Source: Candidatus Woesearchaeota archaeon (GTDB lineage Archaea > Nanobdellota > Nanobdellia > Woesearchaeales > UBA10216). From it: a stretch of DNA of 7,909 bases. Positions 1 through 5,780 of this stretch are shown piece after piece. The stretch is taken from the NCBI GenBank assembly GCA_016180145.1, contig JACPBT010000024.1:1-7909 (forward strand). The letters run 5' to 3'. Each line of letters opens with the position of its first letter. The first letter of the stretch is position 1. The notes below the pieces were generated by a model. That model was given only the letters and a program-made list of their open reading frames with translations, was not told the origin of the DNA and searched no databases. The position numbers and the translations under genes are program-made.

Positions 1-605
1 GCAAATTGCCGGATATTCTGGCTGAAGCCGTCGCAAAAGAACTTGCTCTTGCCAAAGACCAGGCTTTGATGAATGAGCTGAATGTTGAGGTTTGCAATGT
101 TTTGCTTTCAAGAGGTGTTCCGGCTTTTCCTTTTCAGTATTCTTCCGGCTCTGTCAGTTCCGGCAGGCGCATTAAGTCAATGAACACCGCCCTTATCAGG
201 CGGATGCTGAATCTCGGTCTTGTTCCTGTTATGTTTGGCACTCCTTCTGTTGATGACAGACAGGGCTGCTCAATTATCTCTGGTGACCAGATTATAAGTT
301 TTCTTTCTTCAAAGCTGAATGTTTCAAAGGTTATTTTTGCTACAAATGTTGATGGCGTTTTTGACGGTGACCCGCGAAAGGATAAAGCTGCGAGGATTCT
401 TAAATCCCTGTCAGGAAAGGCTCTTGCGCGTGTAAATTCAGGGTTTTCTGCGGATATTGATGTTACAGGGGGTATGAGGGGCAAGATTGCTGAGGTATTG
501 AGAATGCGTGGCTTGAAGTGCCAGATTATCAACGGCAGTTTTCGGGGCAATATCAAAAAAGCGCTCCTTGGTGACGAGGGTATTGGCACTTTAATAACGC
601 TTTAG
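1..605 (+). CDS. Isopentenyl phosphate kinase, 5'-truncated by the window
   Basis: Amino-acid-kinase-fold enzyme that phosphorylates isopentenyl phosphate with ATP to give IPP, the last IPP-forming step of the archaeal mevalonate route; cytosolic. The reading frame is open from base 3, so the true start lies upstream. About 200 residues are visible against roughly 245-260 for the family, and the missing part would hold the N-terminal Gly-rich/Lys loop and the catalytic-His stretch. Visible family marks include the LNLGLVPVMFGTPSVDD strand-loop, the ISGDQ motif, the NVDGVFDGDP nucleotide-binding segment, and DVTGGMRGKI, where GGM-x-x-K closes the ATP site. It runs tail to tail into ispH, and the stop codons share three bases. 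Other amino acid kinases such as FomA-like enzymes are the main alternative. The adjacent isoprenoid gene favours IPK. Confidence 0.85.
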   Translation, partial: KLPDILAEAVAKELALAKDQALMNELNVEVCNVLLSRGVPAFPFQYSSGSVSSGRRIKSMNTALIRRMLNLGLVPVMFGTPSVDDRQGCSIISGDQIISFLSSKLNVSKVIFATNVDGVFDGDPRKDKAARILKSLSGKALARVNSGFSADIDVTGGMRGKIAEVLRMRGLKCQIINGSFRGNIKKALLGDEGIGTLITL

Positions 606-1522
606 ATTCTTGGCAGGACAAATTGTATGTTTTCAACTCCTGTTCCTTCTTCTGTTACTGTGGTCGCGCCCTGTTTTTTAAGGTACTCTATTGTTTGTTT
701 TATAAGGTGTTCGGGGGCTGATGCTCCTGCAGTAATCCCTATTCTGCTGATTCCGTTCAGCCATTCCTGTTTTAGTTCAGTAATGTCATTTATTAAGTGT
801 GCTTTTACCCTTCTCTCCTTTGCCACATCTACGAGCCTGTTTGAGTTTGAGCTGTTTTTTGAGCCGATTACAAGTATTAGTTCTGCCTGTTTTGATATTT
901 CTTTGACGGCATTTTGCCTATTCTGGGTTGCATAGCATATGTCTTCTTTTGGCGGGAATGTTATTTTCGGGAATCTTTTTTTGAGTGCTTCTATGACCTT
1001 TCTTGTGTCGTCTATGCTTAGCGTTGTCTGGGTGAGGCACACTACTTTGCTTTCATCCGGCACGTTGATTTTTTCCGCTTCCTGCTCTGTTTCTATGACT
1101 TGTGTTGCTTCAGGGGCTTCTCCTGCTGTCCCTTCTAATTCTACGTGTCCTTTGTGGCCTATGAGTATTATGCTGTATCCTTCTTTTGCGTATCTTTTTG
1201 CTTCTATGTGCACTTTTGTTACAAGCGGGCATGTTGCGTCTATTACTTTCAGCCCTTTTGCTTCTGCCTCCTGCCTTGTTGATGGCGGCACTCCGTGCGC
1301 GCTGAATATGAGCCTGCTTCCGGCTGGCACGTCTTTAATTGATTCTATGAATATTGCCCCTTTTTTTTCAAGCGCTTTCACAACATGAGTGTTATGCACT
1401 ATCTGGTGCTTTACGTATATCGGGTTGCCGTATGCCTCAAGCGCTTTCTCAACAACATTAATTGCCCTTTCAACGCCTGCGCAGAATCCTCTTGGGCTTG
1501 CGAGTAAAATTTTCTTTACCAT
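602..1522 (-). CDS. ispH: 4-hydroxy-3-methylbut-2-enyl diphosphate reductase (IspH)
   Basis: Iron-sulfur reductase that converts HMBPP to IPP plus DMAPP, the final step of the MEP isoprenoid pathway, using electrons from ferredoxin or flavodoxin; cytosolic. It is full length (306 aa). All three cluster-ligand cysteines are present: Cys14 in RGFCAGV, Cys98 in DATCP and Cys196 in DICYATQNRQ. Substrate-pocket residues are also in place: His43 (VHN), His-x-Glu at 126-128 before the EGT motif, the TQTTLS segment near 164-169, SKNSSNSNRL at 221-230, and ASAPE at 267-271. The enzyme should therefore be active. The ATG has no Shine-Dalgarno, and a weak TATA-like AATAAAAG sits about 27 bases upstream. 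An MEP enzyme is unexpected in an archaeon, which suggests acquisition from bacteria. No other MEP gene is in the window. Confidence 0.97.
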   Translation of the reverse strand: MVKKILLASPRGFCAGVERAINVVEKALEAYGNPIYVKHQIVHNTHVVKALEKKGAIFIESIKDVPAGSRLIFSAHGVPPSTRQEAEAKGLKVIDATCPLVTKVHIEAKRYAKEGYSIILIGHKGHVELEGTAGEAPEATQVIETEQEAEKINVPDESKVVCLTQTTLSIDDTRKVIEALKKRFPKITFPPKEDICYATQNRQNAVKEISKQAELILVIGSKNSSNSNRLVDVAKERRVKAHLINDITELKQEWLNGISRIGITAGASAPEHLIKQTIEYLKKQGATTVTEEGTGVENIQFVLPRI

Positions 1523-1545
1523 TGGCGTTGGGTAGCGCTGTGCAG

Positions 1546-1553
1546 CTTTTATT
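1546..1553 (-). promoter_or_regulatory. Possible TATA box for ispH
   Basis: AATAAAAG on the minus strand, centred about 27 bases before the ispH ATG, would place transcription start at the start codon. It is a weak match to the archaeal consensus. A better TATA-like stretch further up, at about 1570-1578, would give a leader of some 25 bases instead. Confidence 0.35.
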
Positions 1554-1571
1554 CTTTATGATTGGCAAATA

Positions 1572-1579
1572 TTTATAAT
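1572..1579 (+). promoter_or_regulatory. TATA box for the MFS transporter gene
   Basis: TTTATAAT, preceded by an A-rich stretch that could serve as BRE, is centred about 28 bases before the ATG at 1604. This fits a leaderless or near-leaderless transcript and supports the 1604 start rather than the later ATG at 1744. Confidence 0.6.
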
Positions 1580-1603
1580 CTGGTTTCAGGTTGATGCTGG
1601 TGA

Positions 1604-2850
1604 ATGCAGACTGATAACGCAGGCAGGGCGCTGAATGCTAACATCTGGAAGTTCTACCTTTTCATGTTTCTTAATAGCATGGCTTTTTTATCCCTATATA
1701 CATTGTTTTCCTGCTTGGAAAGGGGCTTAGCTTCACAGAAGTAATGCTTCTGGAAGCATTTTATAGTGTGCTGATGGTTGTCCTTGAGCTTCCAACCGGT
1801 TATTTTGCAGATGTCAGGGGGAGAAAAGCTTCTCTTATAGTTTCAACAACAGGCTATGGTTTGGCGCTCGCCTTTTTCATGTTCGGGCAGTCCTTTTTTG
1901 AGTTTGCAGCGGCAATGGTTTTGTGGGCAGTCTCAGGTGCTTTCAGGTCTGGGGCTGATAATGCGTTTATTTATGACACGCTTCTGAGCCTTAAAAGGGA
2001 AAAAGAGTTCCCGAAAATATCTGGCAGGGCGGGCTTTCTTGCAATGGTTGCTGGGGCAGTTGCGTCATTGGTTGGCGGTTATTTCGCGGATATCAGGATA
2101 ACATTCCCATTCGTTCTTACGGTTGCAGCAGCTGTGCTGGCCCTAATCGTAGTTGCCCTTTTCAAAGAGCCGCCAAGGGAGAAGCCAATAGTGCAAAAGG
2201 GCCATGTGCAGAAGCTTGCCGAAGTTGCCAAAGATGCTCTTGCCAACAGGACTTTTCTGTATCTTGTTTTTTATAACGCCTTTTTGGTGCCGGTAGCGAT
2301 AGTTCTTTACTACCTGTTGCAGCCGCTTGTTGTGCAGCTTGGCTTGCCATTAACCGTATTGGGATTGCTCTATGCGGCGATTATTTTTACGGCAGCAGTT
2401 GGCATGCTTATTGCTCCTCATATTTATTACCGGATAAATATAGGGGTGCAGCTGCTAGCAATTGTCGTTCTTGCCTGTGCTGCAACAGTTTCCCTTGCTC
2501 TGAGCAAATCAGTGCTTGGTCTCGGATGGCTGCTTTTAATGGCGCTTTCAGTTGGCACAGTGACAATAACCATAAGCACAGCCGTCAACCAGATAACCTC
2601 ATCAGATAAAAGGGCAACTGTCCTGTCGCTTTTCAATATGATTTCTCAGGGAGTCTTCCTTAGCCTTTTTTCTGTTGCAATAGGGCGGCTTATAGACCTT
2701 TACTCGTTGAGGTCAGTGACGCTTGTTGCCGCAGTTATATCCCTCATTGGGGGAAGCATCTTTTCATTGCTTCTTGCCCGCGAGAAAACACTAAGTATTC
2801 AAAAGAAAAGCCGTAATCAGAACTCTCTTATCCTCTCAAACTCTGAGTAG
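1604..2850 (+). CDS. MFS transporter, split by a -1 frameshift at 1684-1690
   Basis: Major facilitator membrane transporter, substrate unknown (drug- or metabolite-exporter-like). The main frame is open from ATG 1744 (368 aa) but would lack the first membrane helix. That helix is encoded just upstream in another frame from ATG 1604 (NIWKFYLFMFLNSMAF), then continues after a -1 shift as IPIYIVFLLGKGLSFTEVML. The joined product is about 415 aa, normal for a 12-helix MFS protein. Motif A (GYFADVRGRK) lies at about residues 66-75 of the joined protein, between helices 2 and 3, and a run of hydrophobic helices follows to the end. Without the shift the first frame makes 46 aa and stops in TAATG, which overlaps the ATG at 1744. 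The cause could be a base-call error in a T run, a disabling mutation, programmed -1 frameshifting, or coupled translation of two parts. The 3' end overlaps the convergent kinase gene by 34 bases. Confidence 0.8.
1684..1690 (+). other. Frameshift site: T TTT TTA slippery heptamer in the MFS gene
   Basis: In the frame starting at ATG 1604 the sequence reads GC T TTT TTA, which is phased exactly as an X XXY YYZ -1 slippery heptamer. A -1 slip here makes Phe-Leu-Ile and joins the upstream helix to the main MFS frame. A weak stem (TTTCC/GGAAA, 1707-1711 with 1717-1721, 5-base loop) lies 16 bases downstream, further than the 5-9 bases usual for a stimulator. One missing T in the run would give the same picture. 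Confidence 0.5.
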
Positions 2851-3716
2851 CGTTTTTCTATTTCCTCCATGTTCAGTCTTTTCATTCTTTCAAGGCTGAA
2901 GTCTTCTGCGTTGAAGCTTGCTATTGTTGAGCCGTATATTATTGCTTTTCTTATGTTTTTTTCGCTGTTGTCGTTTGTTTTTGCCAGGTAGCCAATCAGC
3001 GCTCCTGCAAATGAGTCTCCGCATCCTGTGGGGTCTTTTATTGTTTCAAGGGGGTAGCTTGGTGCGCTGAAGTGGTTTTGTTCTGTGAAGTATAGCGCTC
3101 CGTGTTCTCCTTTTTTGATTATGACGTGTTTTGGCCCGAGTTTTAGCGCCTGCATTGCCGCTTTTACGAGGTTTGGCGTTTCAAACAGTTGCCGTGCTTC
3201 GCTGTCGTTTAGCAGCAGCAGGTCCACTTTTTTTATTGCTTCCAGCAGCTTTTGTTTTTTTGTGCTTATCCATAGGTTCATTGTGTCAAGCATTGCCAGT
3301 TTTGGCTTTTTTATCTGCTCAAGGACTTTCATCTGCAATTCAGGGTTTATGTTTGCCAAAAATACGTATCCTGCTTTTTTGTATTCTTCAGGCACTTTTG
3401 GGTTGAAATTTTCAAATGAGTTCAGCTCTGTTTTGAGTGTTTTTGCCTCGTTCATGTCATATTCGTAGCTGCCCTGCCATCTGAATGTCCTGCCTTCTTT
3501 CTCCAGTCCTCTGAGGTCTATTCCTCTTTTTCTCAGCAGTTCAAGGTGCGCCTCAGGGAAATCTTCTCCCACCACGGCTATTATTCCGGGTTTTGCGAAG
3601 AAGCTTGCAGCAAAGCTTGCGTATGTTGCCGCTCCTCCCAGCACGTCATTGCGCTCGCCAAATGGTGTTTTGACGCTGTCAAGCGCTACGCTTCCCACTA
3701 TTGCTATGTCGGGCAT
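2817..3716 (-). CDS. PfkB-family carbohydrate or nucleoside kinase
   Basis: Ribokinase-fold enzyme that transfers phosphate from ATP to a sugar or nucleoside hydroxyl; cytosolic. From this start it has 299 aa, typical for the family. It opens with the beta strand MPDIAIVGSVALD, then the substrate-side di-Gly motif GGAATYASFAASFF at 27-40. A TFRWQGSYEYD lid segment follows at 77-87, then LDTMNLWI near 143-150 and the C-terminal signature DPTGCGDSF at 228-236, with Asp234 as the expected catalytic base and the anion hole in GCG. The substrate cannot be read from sequence. An ATG at 3764 overlaps the stop of the preceding gene (ATGA) and would add 16 basic residues. I prefer 3716 because the fold begins there and a TATA box, TTTATAAA, lies inside the extension at leaderless distance. 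Confidence 0.88.
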   Translation of the reverse strand: MPDIAIVGSVALDSVKTPFGERNDVLGGAATYASFAASFFAKPGIIAVVGEDFPEAHLELLRKRGIDLRGLEKEGRTFRWQGSYEYDMNEAKTLKTELNSFENFNPKVPEEYKKAGYVFLANINPELQMKVLEQIKKPKLAMLDTMNLWISTKKQKLLEAIKKVDLLLLNDSEARQLFETPNLVKAAMQALKLGPKHVIIKKGEHGALYFTEQNHFSAPSYPLETIKDPTGCGDSFAGALIGYLAKTNDNSEKNIRKAIIYGSTIASFNAEDFSLERMKRLNMEEIEKRYSEFERIREF

Positions 3717-3740
3717 TGCTTTTTCCTGTTTCTGCCCCGT

Positions 3741-3748
3741 TTTATAAA
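3741..3748 (-). promoter_or_regulatory. TATA box for the PfkB kinase gene
   Basis: TTTATAAA is centred about 28 bases before the ATG at 3716. It suggests the kinase has its own leaderless transcript in addition to any read-through from the upstream phospholipase D-like gene. Confidence 0.5.
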
Positions 3749-3760
3749 GTTTTACAAAGG

Positions 3761-4693
3761 TCATACACTAAAGGTTTCAGTAAGTCTGTTAAATTCCTTG
3801 ATGTATCTTTCCGCCACTTCCTCGTTGTGTATTACCAGTATATTTTCATCATTCCTTTTGTCAGCGTTTCTTGTCGGGTTGAAGCTGCCGGTGATTACAA
3901 TCTTCTCATCTATTATGAAGAATTTGTTGTGCATTGTTTCCTTGTTTTCGTCTTTTACAGCGTTGATTCCGTTGTCTTGCAGTGTTGTCAGTTGTGAGTT
4001 GCCTGTCATTTCAATAACCCCTTCTACTGTTACGCCTTCGCTTTTTTTGATTATCAGTTCGTTTGCTATTGCCTGGTGTGTGAATGAGTAGGTTGCAAAG
4101 AGTATGCTGCTGTTTGCTTCTGAAAGTTTTTTCCTGAGCATTTCTATGCAGTTGTCTTCCGGGCAGAAGTAGTTTTCAACAAGTGTCGTGTTCAGCATAA
4201 TCTTTGTTGCAGCCGTTTTCAGGCTTTTGTTGCCTTTCAGCTCTTCAAATTCTGAGAGGTAGTTTGCCGCGAGTGTTGTTGAGTTTATTGTTATGACATT
4301 GTCAAGGCTTTTGCTTTTTCTTGCGTTGAATGAGCCGCTCCATATTGTCCTGCTGTCAAATACGCAGAATTTGTTGTGCATTATTCCTGAGGTTTTTCTT
4401 TTATTGGCGGTAAGTGAGTTTGTTTTTGAGTTGTCGTCAACAACCGCCTCCGCAGTTATGCTTTTGCTTTTTTCTTCAATCAGCGCAAGTATTTCCTCAT
4501 CCGGGTTGTATAGTGCGCATTTGATTTCTGTATGCGCCCCGCTTATTTGCTGTTTGAGGTCGTTCACGCATTTTTCGTTGCCGCAGAATGTTAGTGTGTA
4601 GTTAAAATGCGCTTCATGCGGGGTTTCCAGTGTTGTTTTTCCTGTTATTGTGCATGCGGTAAGCAGTATTGCTGTTATTATCAGGAGTTTCAT
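3761..4693 (-). CDS. Secreted lipoprotein with two phospholipase D (HKD) domains
   Basis: PLD-superfamily phosphodiesterase, probably a nuclease or phospholipase acting outside the cell; 310 aa. The N-terminus is a hydrophobic signal ending in a lipobox (LTAC, Cys14), so the protein is likely lipid-anchored on the outer face of the membrane. Two PLD repeats follow, each with a complete HxKxxxxD motif: His106/Lys108/Asp113 (MHNKFCVFD, then SGSFN) and His255/Lys257/Asp262 (MHNKFFIID, then TGSFN). Both active-site halves are intact, as in single-chain PLD nucleases. Each repeat is preceded by a CxxxxC pair (Cys37/42 and Cys177/182), consistent with an internal duplication and with extracytoplasmic disulfides. 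The substrate is not readable; small two-HKD proteins of this type are often nucleases. It lies 84 bases behind the two-helix membrane protein gene and just ahead of the PfkB kinase gene. Confidence 0.88.
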   Translation of the reverse strand: MKLLIITAILLTACTITGKTTLETPHEAHFNYTLTFCGNEKCVNDLKQQISGAHTEIKCALYNPDEEILALIEEKSKSITAEAVVDDNSKTNSLTANKRKTSGIMHNKFCVFDSRTIWSGSFNARKSKSLDNVITINSTTLAANYLSEFEELKGNKSLKTAATKIMLNTTLVENYFCPEDNCIEMLRKKLSEANSSILFATYSFTHQAIANELIIKKSEGVTVEGVIEMTGNSQLTTLQDNGINAVKDENKETMHNKFFIIDEKIVITGSFNPTRNADKRNDENILVIHNEEVAERYIKEFNRLTETFSV

Positions 4694-4737
4694 GCCTGCT
4701 CTGGATTTTGCCTGTTATTAAGCTTTGCTTGCATCTT

Positions 4738-4771
4738 CGTAAATCTTTCAGAAATTCCGTAAATTTTTCAG
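4738..4771. repeat. Two 14-base direct repeats, period 20
   Basis: CGTAAATCTTTCAG (4738-4751) and CGTAAATTTTTCAG (4758-4771) differ at one position and are spaced 6 bases apart, in the 84-base gap between the two-helix protein gene and the PLD-like gene. They lie upstream of the PLD start (minus strand) and could be a regulator site or simply leftover coding sequence. Confidence 0.5.
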
Positions 4772-4777
4772 GATTTG

Positions 4778-5014
4778 CTATCTTTCTTCTTCCTGTATGC
4801 CTGATTTGTATATCTTTTCGTAGTTTCCGAATAGCTTTATCCATGTAATGTATGCCGCTACGAATATCAGGTTCACTATTATGATGTTTCTGATTATTTC
4901 AAATTTTCCGTTTTTCAGGAATGCCAGTGTTCCTATTATTGTCAGGAATGTTACTATAAGCTCTCCTATTAGGAGTTGTAGTCCTCTTCTTTTTACGTCT
5001 GCTACCTTTGTCAT
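4778..5014 (-). CDS. Small protein with two membrane helices, unknown function
   Basis: I do not recognise a family. The 78-residue product has a short basic N-terminus (VKRRG), then two clear membrane helices at about residues 13-33 (LLIGELIVTFLTIIGTLAFL) and 44-62 (IIIVNLIFVAAYITWIKLF). A charged loop (KNGKFE) separates them, and the tail is short and acidic (EEER). Basic residues occur at both ends and in the loop, so topology is unclear. Its ATG overlaps the stop of the upstream zinc-ribbon gene (ATGA), which points to coupled translation and a shared transcript. Hydrophobicity, clean helix pattern and coupling argue that it is a real gene despite its size. Confidence 0.75.
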   Translation of the reverse strand: MTKVADVKRRGLQLLIGELIVTFLTIIGTLAFLKNGKFEIIRNIIIVNLIFVAAYITWIKLFGNYEKIYKSGIQEEER

Positions 5015-5493
5015 TTTAGTTGTCTGCCTGCCTTTGCAAGTGCTGTTTTTGTCCCTTTGTGGCTTTTTTCAAGCTTCTCAATCAGCTTTGTAGTGTCTGT
5101 TTTATGTTCTTTATGTTTGTTATATTTAATCTTTCTTATTTTTGCATACCTGAAGACTTCTTCTGACATGCTTTCGCTTATAATGCTTGTCTGGTTCGGC
5201 TTCTCTCTCGTGCTTTTTGATTCCAGCATCTTTTCAAGGAGCTTTTCAGCCTTTCTGTCCGCTGTTTCAGGCACTATCAGCCAATTCCTTCCTTTTTTTG
5301 CCTTCTTTGCGCTTATCAGTCTTTCTGCAAGGTAGCTGCTTACCCGCCCTTCGCAGCTTCCGTCGTCCTCAACTGCCGCATTTGTTATTCCGGCCTTTGC
5401 TATTGCCTTTTTTGCCCGTTTTTCTATGACTTCGGTAAGGCAGTTGTCGCACAGCTCATCACTGCTTTTTTTACCGCACCGATTGCATTCCAT
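5011..5493 (-). CDS. Zinc-ribbon protein resembling a shortened Ncs6/TtuA-type tRNA thiolase without PP-loop
   Basis: 160 aa, Lys-rich. The N-terminal zinc ribbon uses Cys3, Cys6, Cys15 and Cys18. It is followed by EKRAKKAI (24-31), as in Ncs6/TtuA-type tRNA sulfur-transfer enzymes. Further family-like segments are PETADRKAEKLLEKML (75-90), comparable to the GHNxDDxAxTxLxNLL stretch; SEEVFRYAKIRKIKY (110-124), comparable to PEKEVxxYAxxKGI; and LIEKLEKSHKGTK (137-149), comparable to the C-terminal FLxxLExxHPGTK. The ATP-binding SGGxDS is missing; EDDGSCEG (42-49) stands about where it should be. The protein is half the usual length of some 300 aa, so catalysis is unlikely and an adaptor or relic role is possible. 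This match is from memory of the family, not a search. The start is set by the ribbon and by a TATA box at leaderless distance. A TTG at 5538 would add 15 residues. Confidence 0.75.
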   Translation of the reverse strand: MECNRCGKKSSDELCDNCLTEVIEKRAKKAIAKAGITNAAVEDDGSCEGRVSSYLAERLISAKKAKKGRNWLIVPETADRKAEKLLEKMLESKSTREKPNQTSIISESMSEEVFRYAKIRKIKYNKHKEHKTDTTKLIEKLEKSHKGTKTALAKAGRQLK

Positions 5494-5515
5494 CTCTTTA
5501 AGGGCAGGAATGGAG

Positions 5516-5523
5516 TATTTAAA
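5516..5523 (-). promoter_or_regulatory. TATA box for the zinc-ribbon / two-helix protein genes
   Basis: TTTAAATA preceded by the purine stretch AAAGAGA (BRE-like), centred 26 bases before the ATG at 5493. This predicts a leaderless transcript starting at that ATG and probably covering the coupled downstream gene. Confidence 0.7.
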
Positions 5524-5564
5524 TCTCTTTATTTTCAATATTGAAATAATATCTTGTCACTACT

Positions 5565-5572
5565 TTTATATA
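5565..5572 (+). promoter_or_regulatory. TATA box in the intergenic region, probably for a small RNA
   Basis: TTTATATA is an exact archaeal TATA on the plus strand, predicting transcription start near 5594-5598 with no coding gene downstream. Read on the minus strand (TATATAAA) it could instead serve the alternative TTG start at 5538. An inverted repeat lies just downstream. Confidence 0.45.
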
Positions 5573-5578
5573 CTCCTG

Positions 5579-5591
5579 AAGCGAAACGCTT
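5579..5591. repeat. Inverted repeat AAGCG-AAA-CGCTT beside the intergenic TATA box
   Basis: Perfect 5-bp arms around AAA, 6 bases after the plus-strand TATA box and ahead of its predicted transcription start. That is a location where a bound repressor would block RNA polymerase. It could equally be a small hairpin. No coding gene covers it. Confidence 0.5.
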
Positions 5592-5593
5592 AA

Positions 5594-5690
5594 ATAGTAG
5601 TTAATAATCCCTTATTGTTGATTCCTGATCACCTCTTTTTGCCCGGGATGGGCCTCGCGAGAGGCCCCTCCAAGGGTTAGCTCTTTCTTG
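5594..5690 (+). ncRNA. Candidate structured small RNA, unknown class
   Basis: No open frame of note lies here. A GC-rich core folds into a hairpin: GGA (5646-5648), a U/C mismatch, GGGCCUC (5650-5656), a GCGA tetraloop of the GNRA type, GAGGCCC (5661-5667), a C, then UCC (5669-5671). A second stem, UAAUCCCUU (5605-5613, one bulged U) with AAGGGUUA (5672-5679), closes around it and abuts it, so the two could stack. The 32 bases left between the stems contain GAUCACCUC (5627-5635), identical to part of the 16S rRNA 3' end (anti-Shine-Dalgarno). A TATA box sits about 28 bases before the assumed 5' end. The tetraloop is GNRA only on the plus strand, which favours that strand. It matches none of tRNA, 5S, SRP or RNase P RNA as I know them. 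Both ends are guesses. Confidence 0.35.
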
Positions 5691-5694
5691 TGTT

Positions 5695-5741
5695 ATAGCA
5701 AATCGCGTTAATAAGTGGACTTTTACCATGCGATTTACTAT
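5695..5741 (-). other. 12-bp stem-loop downstream of the S16 protease gene
   Basis: On the minus strand AUAGUAAAUCGC (5741-5730) pairs with GCGAUUUGCUAU (5706-5695) over 12 positions, including one U-G wobble, around a 23-base loop with a small inner TGG/CCA stem. On the plus strand the same position is a C/A mismatch, so the minus-strand RNA, the 3' UTR of the protease gene, is the better folder. No U run follows, so it is not a textbook terminator. It may be an mRNA 3'-end stabiliser or processing element. Confidence 0.45.
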
Positions 5742-5760
5742 TATTTCCTATAGCTTCGCT

Positions 5761-5780
5761 CAAATTGAGCCAATGCTCAG
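5761..5780 (-). other. TGAGC/GCTCA hairpins just after the S16 protease stop codon
   Basis: On the minus strand TGAGC-ATTG-GCTCA forms a perfect 5-bp hairpin starting six bases after the protease stop codon. It shares its GCTCA arm with a competing palindrome, GCTCAA-T-TTGAGC, so two folds are mutually exclusive. It may be part of the transcript 3' end. No U tract follows. Confidence 0.35.

Noticed and set aside
627..1388. Plus-strand open frames within ispH
   Set aside because: They are antisense shadows rich in Ser, Phe and Cys with no domain; ispH is certain on the other strand.
4614..4844. 76-residue minus-strand frame overlapping the PLD-like gene start
   Set aside because: It overlaps both the signal peptide of the PLD-like gene and the end of the two-helix gene in other frames. 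Its composition (scattered Arg, Asn, His) looks like a shadow.
5621..5640. Strong Shine-Dalgarno (GAGGTGATC) on the minus strand with a hidden small gene
   Set aside because: No ATG follows at a usable distance, and the GTG inside it gives only six codons before a stop.
5601..5690. tRNA, 5S rRNA or 16S 3' end because of GATCACCTC
   Set aside because: No cloverleaf or T-loop motif is present, and the bases before GATCACCTC do not match the conserved 16S helix 45. The match is limited to nine bases.
5690..5741. H/ACA guide RNA on the minus strand: 12-bp stem followed by AAC-ACA
   Set aside because: The distance from ACA to the loop (15 bases) fits, but the loop is only 23 bases, has just a 3-bp inner stem, and lacks the GA pairs of a kink-turn or K-loop.
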